Positions 32,201-44,744 of a DNA stretch of 64,000 nucleotides are shown one piece after another (the stretch's first letter is position 1; the number at the start of each line of letters is the position of its first letter). Location: positions 1,542,501-1,606,500 of the forward strand of contig JAQISU010000182.1 of NCBI GenBank assembly GCA_029339505.1, in the 5' to 3' direction. The position numbers and the translations under genes were made by a program. The notes under the pieces are model-generated. The model had not been told where the DNA came from. It was given only the letters and a program-made list of their open reading frames with translations, and did not search any database. This stretch comes from Unio delphinus (taxonomy: Eukaryota; Mollusca; Bivalvia; Unionida; Unionidae).

Positions 32201-32667
32201 TGTGTATGTCATATCGAAAAACGATAACGAAATGCAAAACAATAAAAGTGAATTTCCTTTTTAATCTTATAATAATGCAGTAACACTAAACTGTATAAAG
32301 TTATCGAGCCACTGTTTACATAAGATATTAGAAAGCTTTCAAAATTAGAGCATAATCGACATTTCCAGAGAAATAAGAGTTAAAACTCTGTAATTAACTG
32401 CACGTACTAGAGATGCGGTTTGCTGATTCTTCAATTCGTCATTGCCATAGAGATTCTTTGAACGTGCTGTATTATGGATTGCCTAACTACAGTAGACCAT
32501 GCATGCTTGTTTCATAGCCATACAGTTGAGAGGTGTGATCCCTTAGGTCATAAGTTCTTTTTTAAATCATCTACTCTTCTACACCATTTTTGAAGAAGTC
32601 CTGTCTGACCCACGAGAGATGTAACGGTTACACATTAATCTAAAGTTTTATTTTTGATGCTTCATAT
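29282..32667. other. AT-rich unique sequence
   Basis: About 3.4 kb without a recognisable gene. Short frames at 29692-29889, 29890-30120 and 31238-31032 lack domains. Homopolymer A/T runs are common. Confidence 0.45.
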
Positions 32668-32702
32668 GGGTTCGGGGGTGGGGGGTGGGGGATGGGGGCG
32701 GG
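32668..32702 (+). other. G-run cluster with G-quadruplex potential
   Basis: Six runs of three to six G separated by loops of one to three bases (the four long runs begin at 32674, 32680, 32687 and 32694). It satisfies the usual G3+ N1-7 pattern and lies about 70 bp upstream of a SINE-1 copy. Confidence 0.7.
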
Positions 32703-32768
32703 TTGTCGTTATTTTTTCTTAGCATTATATGTTGTATCAAGTGCTAGCCTTAACCGATCACTGATACC

Positions 32769-33076
32769 TCGCGTCTATCCTCATCGGTTAGAGCGTCTGC
32801 CGCGGAAGCGGGAGGTCGTGGGTTCGAAACCCGGCCTAGTCATACCAAAGACTTGTAAAAATGAAACTAAGATCTGCTTCTCTAGGCACTCGGCATTAAG
32901 AGGTTAGTTTTTAAGACTGGTCGGCCTGTGTCAGGCTAAGGTAACTGGGTTAAAGACATCATGCTACATGTATGCGGCTAGATAGTCCTGTGCTAGGCAT
33001 CACTATAAACTGCCACACTATAGACATCGTAACGATATGACTGAATTTGTTTAAAAGCTACGTTAAAAATCCTAAT

Positions 33077-33128
<52 letters not shown>
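32769..33128 (+). mobile_element. SINE-1 copy with a (CA)n tail
   Basis: A tRNA-derived head with a decayed box A and intact box B (GGTTCGAAACC at about 32822). A central body homologous to the 35.5-kb copy includes GACATCATGCTACATG. The 3' end is GCTACGTTAAAAATCC. The (CA)n tract 33079-33128 directly continues the tail. Confidence 0.9.
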
Positions 33129-33133
<5 letters not shown>

Positions 33134-33498
33134 ACAACGCATTCTACAGGCTAGCTTATCCGATGAAGAACGCTCGTAATTTGTTCCAACCTTCCACCTT
33201 GAGAATGTTCACTTAATATACATCATAACAAATACCACCATACAACCATGTTCCTTCCATTCAATACTTTTGTTGTCTTTGGAAATGTTACAATTCAAGC
33301 ATCGGGTACATTCCTTTTAGTAATTACGTTTTAATGTTTTGTTCTTGCCTGGCTTGTGAAGTCTCTCGCTTTTTGACCTTAGGAAAGAAAAATGTGGTTC
33401 CAAGCTCGTTCTGTAATGCTCTTTGGACACCTATTGTATCATATCTAAACTTTGTAATATGCATAAGGTATGCACATTTTGTAATCAAGAGCCGTAAG
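33129..33498. other. Unique sequence
   Basis: No feature recognised. Confidence 0.35.
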
Positions 33499-34670
33499 TA
33501 GTATTAACATTTAATATAATCACCAACCTTATTGAGTAAGAACATTTCCTAATGTCATCATTAAATAGTATGAACATTTCCTGTAGTTATCATCATTATA
33601 TAGTATGAACATTTCCTATATGCATAATCATTTTATAGTATGAACTTTTCCTGTAGTTATCATCGTTAATGTGTTTCAACATTTCAAATAGTCATCAACC
33701 TTACAGAGTATGAACATCTTCTATAGTCATCATCATTTTATAGTAAGAACATTTCCTGTAGTTATCAAAAGGTATGAACATTTCCTGTAGTTATCATCAT
33801 TATATAGCCTGAACATTTCCCGTAGTCATCATCATCGTATAGTATGAACATTTCCTGTAGTTAGCATCATTAAATAGTATGAACATTTTCAGTAGTTATC
33901 AAAAGGTATGAACATTTCCTGTAGTTATCATCATTATATAGCCTGAACATTTCCCGTAGTCATCATCATCGTATAGTATGAACATTTCCTGTAGTTAGCA
34001 TCATTAAATAGTATGAACATTTTCAGTAGTTATCAAAAGGTATGAACATTTCCTGTAGTTATCATCATTATATAGCCTGAACATTTCCCGTAGTCATCAT
34101 CATTATATAGTATGAACATTTCCTGTAGTTAGCATCATTAAATAGTATGAACATTTCCTATATGCATAATCATTATATAGTATGAACATTTCCCGTAGTC
34201 ATCATCATTATATAGTATGAACATTTCCTATATGCATAATCATTATATAGCATGAACATTTCCCGTAGTCATCATCATTATATAGTATGAACATTTCCTA
34301 TATGCATAATCATTATATAGTATGAACTTTTCCTGTAGTTATCATCGGTAATGTGTTTGAACATTTCAAATAGTCATCAACCTTACAGAGTATGAACATC
34401 TTCTATAGTCATCATCATTTTATAGTAAGAACATTTCCTGTAGTTATCAAAAGGTATGAACATTTCCTGTAGTTATCATTATTAAAAGTATGAACATCTT
34501 CTATAGTCATCAACCTTTAAGAATTTGACAATTCCCTATAGTCATCAACCTTGAATGGCATGACCATTTCCTATAGTCATCAACCTTAAATAGTATGCAT
34601 GTTTCCTACAGTCATCATTGAACCGATAATATAATCATCAACTTGTATGAACATTTTCATTAGTCATCTT
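33499..34670. repeat. 35-bp minisatellite with 134-bp higher-order repeat
   Basis: About 33 monomers of the type GTATGAACATTTCCTGTAG followed by TTATCATCATTATATA. A four-monomer block of 134 bp recurs at 33771, 33905 and 34039. A two-monomer block of 70 bp recurs at about 34146, 34216 and 34286. The segment near 33613-33803 is repeated at about 34286-34480. Edge monomers are more divergent than central ones. Confidence 0.95.
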
Positions 34671-35464
34671 ATATGCCTATCTTATTATAGTACATATTAT
34701 CAAACGATTCTAAATATAGAACATAGTACACTTGACTGATCAACTTACTGCACCTTTACAATCGGGATATCTATAATAAGTACTGAAGAATCATTCTTAT
34801 TCATAATTCCTGGTATACAATACGAGTGTTATCTTAGTCAAATTTTAATTGGCCCTCAATGCAGACTATCCATTTTAGAGGTTTTATTATTTCCAACATT
34901 ATTCTGATCTTATTATATTTATTGATATATTTTATTTGTTTGTTTCTGTTGTATTTTCCATTTTGCTTATTGTCTATCCATCTCATTGTTTGTATTTTTT
35001 ATTCTTCGATTCCGCTTATTTCTTTCTCTGCTTCTTTGTGTCGCGCTGCTGTTTTACTTACATTTCGCCAGGTCATCAAACGCTAGCTTTTTTTCAACCT
35101 ACTAAATTTGACTTACAGAATTCTAATTGCATTTTCTAGCTGTGACTTGCAATAGGATCATATATGTAGAAAACAGTTGACTGTTGATCGTTGAACCTCG
35201 AATAACACTTTACTGACATTTAATTCGTTTCAGCAAGTTATATAAAATGTGAAAAATTCAAATCCTGAAGCAATCAGAAATCAATATTGCAATATTGGTT
35301 AAGTCTTGAATCCATATATTATGCCTATCTTTAAATATGTCAAACCGTCATGATGTTGTTGCTATACTCAAAATGGAACCTGAAATTAATTACGATATTG
35401 TAAAGAAATAGCATTGCAATCGAAATTGAATTATATACTCTTTAATCATGTTTATTTCATTCTT
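34671..35464. other. AT-rich unique sequence
   Basis: No gene recognised. Overlapping hydrophobic frames (34859-35139) reflect T-rich sequence. Confidence 0.4.
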
Positions 35465-35801
35465 ACTTACTTTTGTAACCGCTCCGGTGGCCTAGTGGTT
35501 AGAGCGTTCGCCGCGGAAGCGGGAGGTCGTGGGTTCGATCCCCGGCCGAGTCATATAAAAAACTTACAAAAATGGTATTAACAGCTGCCTCCGCATTAAG
35601 AGGCTAGTGTTTGGACTGGTCGACCTGGTGTCAGGATAATGTGACTGGGTGGGACATCATGCTACATGCCTGCGGCATGATGCCTCAGTGCTAGACATCA
35701 CTATATTTTTACTGCCTCACAGCAGACATCGTAGCGATATAACTGAAAAATTGTTAAAGCTACGTTAAAAATCCTAATAAAACAAACAAACTTACTTTTG
35801 T
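35465..35801 (+). mobile_element. Best-preserved SINE-1 copy, with perfect target-site duplications
   Basis: The element itself is 35477-35789. Box A (TGGCCTAGTGG, 35488-35498) and box B (GGTTCGATCCC, 35532-35542) are intact, as needed for RNA polymerase III transcription of a tRNA-like head. A body of about 200 bp follows, and the 3' end is GCTACGTTAAAAATCC plus an A-rich tail. The 12-bp sequence ACTTACTTTTGT flanks both ends (35465-35476 and 35790-35801), the signature of target-primed reverse transcription. It matches at least five other copies in the window. Assignment to a named SINE superfamily was not possible by eye; the V-SINE type described from molluscs is a candidate. Confidence 0.93.
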
Positions 35802-37590
35802 CGCTTTGCTGTTTAACTTTTTTTTCCCCGAGGTCATCAAAAGCTAGCACAGGCATCAACCTCTTATAATGGATTTAGCGGCCTCTCATTCCATTCTCTT
35901 TCTGTAGCTTGCAAGATCATCATATATTTGGTGAACATAAGGTGAATGTTGATATATACCATAAACTCAAATATTATTAACGTCAACTGTAGGTAAGAAT
36001 AAGTAGTCTATACTACTGTTTACCTTTTCGCGATTTACTTTGACAGCTTACCTCAACAAACTGCATTGCAATTCACGACTAATCAGTGCCACGTATGATG
36101 TGTCCACTGCTACTGCTTAATTGCGATGGAATCAAATATTCGGTGAAAATGTTTACTGTATTATGTCTAAGTACGAAGTGTACATTTTTCCAACTCCGAT
36201 TAGTTTAATTGTCTGGCTCTCCAATTATATATATTTTGTGGCAAGATAATAAAATTTGCTTTCAATATTTATTTGATGTGAAATTCATGTGTAGAACCAA
36301 AAGTGTGAAGTTAATACGAATGCTGACATGCATCTGATAGGGCCGGTGCCTGTCTCTCCAATGGGCAGGATGTCTACATCTAGGTGTTTCTAATTATTGA
36401 ATTACAGTTCCGCAAGGTCATAAAGTCAAATAGAAGAATCTGGATAATACATAATAGTTTATGACAATAAGACAATATTTATATGTTGTTCCTAAATCGG
36501 AGTTGACGTGTTACATTTATAAGTTCTGCGTTTGAATTGTAAAATATCAGTGCGTTGTATTGAGCTATAATCAGAACGTTAGAAGTGCAGTCTAACTCAA
36601 AAATAAATGAGTTCATATTTTTCAATGCCAATCGTTTTAGTATATACTCAATTTGCCTCTTTATCTAAGGCAGAATAGAAAAAAACGCTAGTTGAATCCA
36701 AATAATTGAATTTCTGCTCTTTCCAAGCCAAATACGCATGCATTGTTAAACGAATACACAATAACATTATCCATAGTCATAATATGAATGAATGTCTGTG
36801 CGCTGTAACAACTATTCCAGTTTATCTGCAATGAATAGATCTTGTAAATTCTGTATTTTTCAATCTATGATGGATTGGATTTATTAGCTGGTCAATTCTG
36901 TGCGAAGTTCATGTTCCTGGAAGGACCTGACCTGACGCAAGTAAGTGTTGCTTTCCTGTCATTGATAGTTATGAATCAAAAGGTGGAAACAATTATAATG
37001 TCTTGGATCTGAAACTCTTTAGATATTCAGGGAATATCAAATACATTTTGTTTTGGAGTGCAGTAGAGTTTCCATTAGAATGTGATTAGTCTTGGAAGTA
37101 ATGTCTTAATTGCAGAACAAATGTTCCCCCATTTCTGGAACTAATATAATTGTAATTAGCGTAAATAACTAAGAACATACCGTTTATTTTCTTATGTAAT
37201 GCTTTGGCTGACTTGTAAGTTGGGACGTCTAGCAAAGTTCCAAGATATCCTGACCCTTGTATGCCTATCTCTGCCTTTGTTTTAGGCTAAACAAATCACT
37301 GCTTATATTCAGAAGCATTCGATTTGTGGATCGTTCTGAATAGATCTGCTTAATAAGAGTATAAATGTTCAGACTGATATTTCTGAATGCTGTATGGCTC
37401 AATGATGTTTTCATTGATCCATCTTTGAAAAGTATGTATATCATGCTGTCTCATTTGCTTGGATGAACAGTTTTTTTTTGTTGTTCAGTAAACCCATCCA
37501 CGTCCACAATTTTGTAGCTTCTACTTTGATACGGAATGGAACGTTTGCTAAGTTCATCTGCAGACAGAACTATTAACTTAGGACCATATA
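35802..37590. other. AT-rich unique sequence
   Basis: No gene or repeat recognised over about 1.8 kb. Confidence 0.45.
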
Positions 37591-37858
37591 ATGTTGGTTT
37601 ATGTTGTTGTTGTTTTAGGGTTGAACGCCATTTTTCAGCACACGATAGGCTATACATGGCGGCCAGTATTATTGGTTGAGGAAGAACCCGAGAAAAGCCC
37701 CGGAAAGAACCAGCGATCCACGAGAAGCTACTGGCAGGCTTTCTCCTCAAAACTGTATTAGCCGAATCTTAGACTCGAACACACGCAGACAGAGGTGAGA
37801 CGGCAGTGATCCGTAACGGAAAGAGCTTTAGACCACTCGGCCACCTATGTTGGTGTAT
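37591..37858 (-). mobile_element. SINE-2 copy with target-site duplications
   Basis: The element is 37603-37846, minus strand. The tRNA-like head is at the right with box B; the TTG-repeat tail is at about 37603-37614. Flanks ATGTTGGTTTAT (37591-37602) and ATGTTGGTGTAT (37847-37858) differ at one base and look like a target-site duplication. Confidence 0.9.
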
Positions 37859-38048
37859 AAAACAAACAGAAGTTCTTAACACAAGATACTATTTGAAGAC
37901 ACTTGTGTCAGGCAGTATGGTAAACTACTGCACGCTTCTAACATTGTATATCTAATTAAACGTGTATATAACATGATTCTAAGATTCAACATTCATATTC
38001 ATCAATTCAAACTTGCGTTAATATTACTGAATAGGTAATTGTGATAAT

Positions 38049-38235
38049 ATTCATGAATGCAAATTTGGAATGATTTTCAAAAATACAAACTTGGTCGAAC
38101 ATTAATGAATACGGACGTGGAGCTGAAATTCATGAATAAAAATGTGAGATAATATTTTTGAATACAAACTTGGGCTGATGTTCATAAAGTTAAAATTGGG
38201 CCGATATTCATGAATGCAAAGCGTGCTGATATGTT
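38049..38235. repeat. Degenerate minisatellite of about 26 bp
   Basis: Seven imperfect units built around ATTCATGAATACAAACTTGG, with starts near 38049, 38073, 38101, 38126, 38155, 38180 and 38206. Confidence 0.8.
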
Positions 38236-40086
38236 TTAATACCCATTTGCTGATATATACTTAATAGACAACGACTAGGGAAACGGTCCCAGCCGTTATC
38301 TAATGAAATGGAATGGATGCATGTAAGATCATTACATGATTTTCATGCATTACATTTAACTCTTTTATACTTTAAGATATCTTTGAATTTTCGTTTTATT
38401 AAATCATTTGATATTATGACTGAGTTACGTGACTCCGTCCAGCCGTTTATTGGAACATTACAAAGCTGCACGTACCAGCCATTTGCGCATATCATAATCG
38501 TATTTGTACAGCCGTATGCAACAGTGAGTATGCACCACAGGGATTATATGCACTACAATGTATTGAGTAGGTAGAGATAATCTAGCGTTTTTGCTAGAAC
38601 TATCTCTTTTGCTCTCTCTCTCATGACCTTATTCAGGATAAAGAGAGACTTATCCAGATTTTGCTAGTCTTCTTTAGAACTATGTCTGACATCTTCCGCT
38701 TTGGGATCGAATGAGTTATATTCATTACAAAATGTATCCAATCAAGTACATACTTAACTAATAAAGGTCTAGTAATAAAATACACGGCCATGACAAGGAC
38801 AGTTTATATAAACTAATGTAAATAACTACGATAAGTCGTCAAAAGCAGTTATGTTGCAATTACGTGCTTTCGTGCGTAACATGGTAGTATTAAAACCCAC
38901 AGTATATGCCTTATTATTGCTCTATATATCATCTTTGGTCAAATGACATTATCATAAAAAAATTTGACCGAAATGTATGAGTTAATTTTGCTGCAAAATA
39001 TAATAATCCGTTGTGCAATTACTCAAAAAGAATGACAGTGGTGTTATCAAAGTCGAATATACGAAATACATTAATGTGTCATATTCACGCTGTACGAATA
39101 TGAAGACAATACATTAAATCAACAATCCTTCAATAAAGTTTCAAATTCATCCATTATGAGTTTCAGAAAATTCAAAACTTTGTACACATTTTACAAATTA
39201 ATGAGTGCAAAGCTAACAATTAGCAATTAATTAATAACTCGCGTCCAAAAAGGACGCTTCCAACCTTTGAAAAACATTTTACCCAATAAATGAGTTATTT
39301 ACTTGCACCTAGATACAGAAGATAAGAAACAAAAATTAGGTATTAATACAACATTAAATGACCTTTCCGGAACTGGTTTAATCACACAATTGTTTTGTCA
39401 CTGTACGCAAAATCTAATGCAAAGCACTCAATACACATATTTGTCATGGGAACATTTTAAATCTATCTTTTGTTTAATGCATCTAATGCTCATGGTTTTG
39501 AAAAAAATATCCATAAATAATCTCTTGTATGGTATGTTATGCACTGAGCGCCATATTATACCTGTGTTGATTTTTAACTGTTACTACTAATACTACTTTG
39601 TAAACGATTGCCAAGTGAATGGTTTTTGAACACTAGCATCATTCCTGGAAAGGCATGATAAATAGTGCCATACCCTAGCTCATGTGCATTCTGAATACTA
39701 TTTTGTCCCTAACGCCAAGATCGCTAAACCAGCCACGTAATTGTTTGATCGATTATTTTAAAACCTTGTTTACCTTCATGAAACAGCTGTGACTTAAACA
39801 CTGTTGTAAAGACGTTTCCACTAAAATTTACCACTTACCTTTTTGTTAAAAGCAAAGTATTAACTGGAGTAGAATTTAAACTTTGCCAAAATGTATAACT
39901 TTGGGAGCCAAAAAAGAAACAGAGCATTTCTGATTGCTCAGATTTTAGTATGCAAAAGTAATACGAATTCGATTTCGAGCAAATATTACCATATATGAAC
40001 GTTATTTTGTTATTTAAGTTAGATTGCCTAAAATTAGACACAAAATGGGTACAAATAATATTATTCTAAAACCATATATAATAACG
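38236..40086. other. AT-rich unique sequence
   Basis: No gene recognised. A 95-codon plus frame (39303-39590) has no motif. A perfect 6-bp-stem hairpin (GCGTCC/GGACGC) lies at 39242-39258. Confidence 0.4.
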
Positions 40087-40265
40087 GTTTTGTTGTTCGT
40101 TGTTTATTTGTTTTGATATTTAGTGTCATTTTTAGGACACTGTAGGCTTTACATGATGGAGTGGGAACCCGGCAAAACCCTAGGAAAAAAACATCAGAAC
40201 ACGGGAAACTCACGGCAACCATTTTGACATAACAACATTGGCCTAGCCCGTGACTCGAACCCACT
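40087..40265 (-). mobile_element. Diverged SINE-2-like copy
   Basis: Box B-like GGGTTCGAGTC lies at the right end, a shortened body resembles other SINE-2 copies, and a T/G-rich tail lies at the left. It is shorter and more divergent than the others and lacks the box A end. Confidence 0.65.
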
Positions 40266-42725
40266 CAGGATCTGTGTGTCTAATAATGAGTCATAACAAA
40301 GTGCCTGGTTTATTATCAAATAACCAAAAAGAAATTTAAAACGTGTCAATTTAAATATTCAAACAATAACGATGAAATTACAAAATCCAAGCATTGTGAA
40401 AATGTATGATTGCAAGATAGATAAGTTATTATTCTGCACATAACATGACAAATGCATGATGTTTCTGTTTTGCATTACACCTTTTGAAGCGCTCGCTCGA
40501 ACAAATTAAGAAATATACTGCCCACGACTGGGTTTAACATCAGCGGCAGGAGCAATTCACAGTAAACATGGGAAGCATACAATGATTATGATTTCTTTAT
40601 TGATTTTAATATAAGATGATATAAATAATATAAGATTTAATTTATGAAATCACAACTGAGTTTATACCAACTCTTTTTTCAAGATAACATGAAACAAACA
40701 TGCGCACAAAGTAACAAGTCGTTGTAAGTCTGATAATCAGTCACACTCTTTGTGACAGCGTGAACTCTTCTACAAAGCCCATTGTGCCGTCATTTTGAAT
40801 ATGGATTAGTAATAGAAAGAAACAACAGGAAAAATCTACCTTTTTCACTGAAAAGTCTATATCAATAGCTAATTAATCTTTCAGAAATATGGATATCAAA
40901 ACGATTACAAAAAAAGTTAAATAAAAAAATCTTTAGAAGTTTTTTTAGTAGAGATTGGCTTCAAAGTAAAATACTAGAAACAAATAATTAAAACGTCTTG
41001 GTGGCTCTAGGCCACCTCAGCCGTACATTACTCAAATACAGATGCGTGGTTTGCCAAGTGATTGAAACTCGTCTCAAATACTACATGTTGATAGTATAAT
41101 GTGGGACAAGAGTTAATTTAAAACAAAACAAAGGTCTTTGAACTCCAAAAATAAAATTCCTATGCAAATACACTATCGTATACCTATAAGCTGGTACGAA
41201 TAACGGGATTATTTGTGGCACGAAAAATCACTCAAAGATCATGTGTTTTTGATTGTTATTTTTGTATGATAAAAACAGCAAATGTGTGACCATAGCAACA
41301 GCCACGTCATTCGATGAGGACATCCAATAATAAATCAGTTGCATTGCTTAAATCATTTTATTTTGAGACACTAAGGTGTGATAAGATAATATGGCTTGTA
41401 ATCAAACAAAGAATACAATATAAATTAAGGAAAATGTATCTTATATAAACCATGATGATACTAAGAAAACGAGTATGTTCACAGTAGGAAGCAATTATAG
41501 TTTTCCTTTTTTACAAATGGTATTCACAAATTTACAAACCCAGCATTGACCAATTTGAAACTAAATACCAGAATGTAGGATCGAACCAAAACAAAAATAG
41601 AAATATGTATGATACTGATTATCCTTATAGTAACATTTATGAACAAATAATAAAAAATGCTTAAACGCTTATCCTATAAAACGTATAACAGTGATGCTCT
41701 AAAGCAATATTCTTTACTCATCGTTTCTTAAAACAAACATATTATTTTTTGAGTACCAAATACAATATTGAGCATAGTCCAAGTCAGTTCATATTTCATA
41801 AATATGTGAAAGGCCAGTCTGAGCTATTGAGCTGAATTCGACATTTGTATCGCTACTTCAAGGCTATATAGTTCATTTGTCTTCTTTGATCGATATGATT
41901 ATCAGCAACATATGCCATGGTCTTCAATCTTGAAAGCTCAGTTACAACTTTCCACTTCTATAATCGCACCTGTTTTATCTAATGTGCCGTATCCCGCTTC
42001 AGTCACTATAGCCGTGTCACGAAATGCGTTTGCCACTCTTGCGCTGCATGCTGGCTTAGGAAGAGGACGTGTTGACATTTATGACTTGAGAAGTGTGGCT
42101 GAGTTACTCCTCCTCACTTAACTTAGTATCTCTACCCAAACAGAATTGTCATGACGTCACGCCATTGAATTGCGTATTGGAGAAATAAACTGCTGTTAGA
42201 CGCTGCTATCAGCATACACCAGACACACTCACCGGCATAATAGGTAAGAAAATGTATAGTTTGGAGATCTTATTCTGAATATCCCCTGCTTGCCTTGGCC
42301 ATATTCATAAAAAAGATAACGTTATTCAAAGAAATAGCATTTTAGTGCGACATTTCAAAGATCTGCTTGAGATAAACAAATTGAAACAACTAAATTAAGA
42401 CCAAGCAGTCAAATGCATATATCAAACAAATTCAAAATTTTATCGCATCCGTATTTTATAAACATTTTTGTTGCTTGATATTTTAACTGAACAGAAGCAG
42501 ACGATACATGTCCTATCCATTTGCACTTGATGTTCCAATTTGTCTCCCAACTTAATGAATTTTAGTGATAGGATGATAATTTGAATTCAGAATCACGATT
42601 CGTTGCGCCGTTTAATTTTTCCTTTTTTATAATATATATTTTTCTTCTTCTCTTTTTTCTATTATTTTTTGTATGCTAAGCATATAACAATCGAAATGTT
42701 ACTGCACTGATTAAGATATGTATGT
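40266..42725. other. AT-rich sequence, weak open frame at 41.9-42.1 kb
   Basis: No certain gene. A plus frame (41912-42121) and its reverse are both largely open in a GC-richer patch; no domain recognised. Confidence 0.4.
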
Positions 42726-43205
42726 GACACAACTATTCCTAATACCATTATGTTTGACATAATTATTCTTTATGCACAATTATACTATATGCGTTTTGTG
42801 TGGCATACATATACCTAATACCTTTCTCTGTGGCACAATTATATTTTATGTCGCTCCGTGTGGCACAATTATACATTATGTCGCTATGTGTTACATAATT
42901 ATACATTGTGTCATTCTGCATGGCACAATTATACCTTATGTTTGTTCTATGTGCCACAATTATACCTAATACCGTTCTGTGTGCCACAATTATACCTAAT
43001 ACTGTTCTGTGTGCCACAATTATACCTAATACCCACTGTTTGACACAAGTTTACCTTATGTCGTTGAATGTTGCATAATTATACCGTACGCCGTTCTATG
43101 TTGCACAATTATACCTTATGTCGTTCTGTGTGGCACAATTATACCTTATGTCGTTTTGTGTGACACAATTACATATATTACCTTTATGTGTAGTACAATT
43201 ATATT
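42726..43205. repeat. 30-bp minisatellite, about 16 copies
   Basis: Units resemble GTGTGGCACAATTATACCTT followed by ATGTCGTTCT. The central copies near 42950-43040 are nearly identical; outer copies are diverged. Confidence 0.93.
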
Positions 43206-43575
43206 TGTATTAATAATTGTCATGGATCTCTTTTCTAGAGTAGTATTCACTTTAATCCTACTCATACGGGTATTGCATGTGGAATGATTTTGTTTTAATG
43301 CATTGTACATCTCTTTCGTATGATCCTGATCATCGTACTCTTAAGAGTAAAGATCGTTTTACTAGACTGCAAGTCAGTTTACCTTGTCTACTGTATTTTG
43401 ATATATAGTATACACCAAATAATTTATTCTAGTTTTCGCCATTTACTGTGGTTTTAAGGCAATAGTCACTGGTAAGGATTATTGTCAATAGTATGGAATA
43501 CGTATAGCTTAATGGTTGAGAGAGTTTATTAACTTACAATAGACTATATTTTCAATATTTAGCTCAATTACAATA
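43206..43575. other. Unique sequence
   Basis: No feature recognised. Confidence 0.35.
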
Positions 43576-43812
43576 TTAGTATGATAATGTCGGCAAATCA
43601 CACCTTATTGTATTAATGATCTGTACCGGAGAAAATGTAAAGTAAAGTGGTTGGTGAAAACAATGTTTCAAGCTCCATTCATATCCCCACTTTAAGAATC
43701 TCCACGCTGACTTCCAGGCGATGGCGAAATGAAAATAGCATGGTTTTAGGTAGATGCTTACTAAAGGGTACAATTTATACATACGCAGTCTTGTTCTGAA
43801 AATTTTCGTCAT
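43576..43812 (-). CDS. Hypothetical 78-codon open frame behind an ETS-like site
   Basis: The frame encodes a basic, Trp- and Tyr-rich peptide without a recognisable domain. The start codon lies immediately after ACCGGAAAT, an ETS-type motif, on the same strand, which could place a short first exon by a promoter. No other exon was found, the length is expected by chance, and I consider the gene doubtful. Confidence 0.15.
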   Translation of the reverse strand: MTKIFRTRLRMYKLYPLVSIYLKPCYFHFAIAWKSAWRFLKWGYEWSLKHCFHQPLYFTFSPVQIINTIRCDLPTLSY

Positions 43813-44568
43813 TTCCGGTTGTTATTTCCAGCGAATCGCGCCCTTCATTGCTTCAATCGCGTTTTTAAGTTACGTCCAGAACAGGCTGACTAGCTAGCTC
43901 ACATACTAATTAGCTGCGCTTTATCTAACCATAAATGTGGTGTCTAAATTAAAATTTCTTAAGAGAAATGATTTTTATTCGTTGATTAATTAAGACCCAA
44001 AAGTGCCACATTGACCGACGAGCGAATACCGTTTAGTCTGATTCGATTCAAAATCTCTGAATCGAGGAATAGTATTATTATATAAACTTTTCATTCATTC
44101 AAATATATATTACATAATAACAAATATAGCAAACCTTAAGGCAGATGTTTTGCAAATGTGAAAGTAATAAATAGAATGTAATGGCGTGAATGCCTTTGTA
44201 TGGCGGATACGCCGTTAAATAGTATGTCAGTTTTGTTGCAGTAATGTTAGGTCTCCCTTTTGCAAAGAATAGATACATATGACGCACATATTATATATTA
44301 TTATCATTATTATATATTATTAGCATGTACAGCTTATTTGCGTTTTTTAGGGCTGTTATTGATTTTCAAAAAATATCTACATACATCAGTTCTTTGTTAT
44401 TATTTTTTCTGCATCTTAGCCTAAGAACTGTTAAATTATGTTTGTCAAAATTTTATATATGTGAAATATACAATATGTTTTTCTTCTTATTGATCTGACC
44501 TTATTCAACTGTTATCGATCTGAAATTAATAAATAACTTAATTGAATATAAGTTTTCTTTCTTTCATT
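43813..44568. other. AT-rich unique sequence
   Basis: No feature recognised. Confidence 0.35.
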
Positions 44569-44699
44569 CGATCCCGTCCGAGTCATACCAAAGACTTGTA
44601 CAAATGTTGCTAATTGATGCATCGCTAGGTGCTCAGATTTATTAGGGTAGTGTTAGGGCTGGTCGGCCTAGTTTCACGATAATGTGACTGAGTTGGACA
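44569..44699 (+). mobile_element. Partial SINE-1 copy
   Basis: Starts inside the box B region (CGATCCCGTCCGAGTCATAC) and continues through the middle body to GACTGAGTTGGACAC. The head and 3' half are absent; a LINE fragment follows. Confidence 0.8.
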
Positions 44700-44744
44700 C
44701 AATGTGGGATTACCAAATAGACAGAGTAGGCACCAGCATATGGA

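Noticed and set aside
35477..35556. A genuine tRNA gene
   Set aside because: The cloverleaf-like head has intact boxes A and B, but the 3' acceptor end does not pair with the 5' end and the sequence continues into a repeated body with target-site duplications. It is a SINE head.
37451..37750. 99-codon minus frame
   Set aside because: It overlaps SINE-2; its residues recur in the translations of the other SINE-2 copies.
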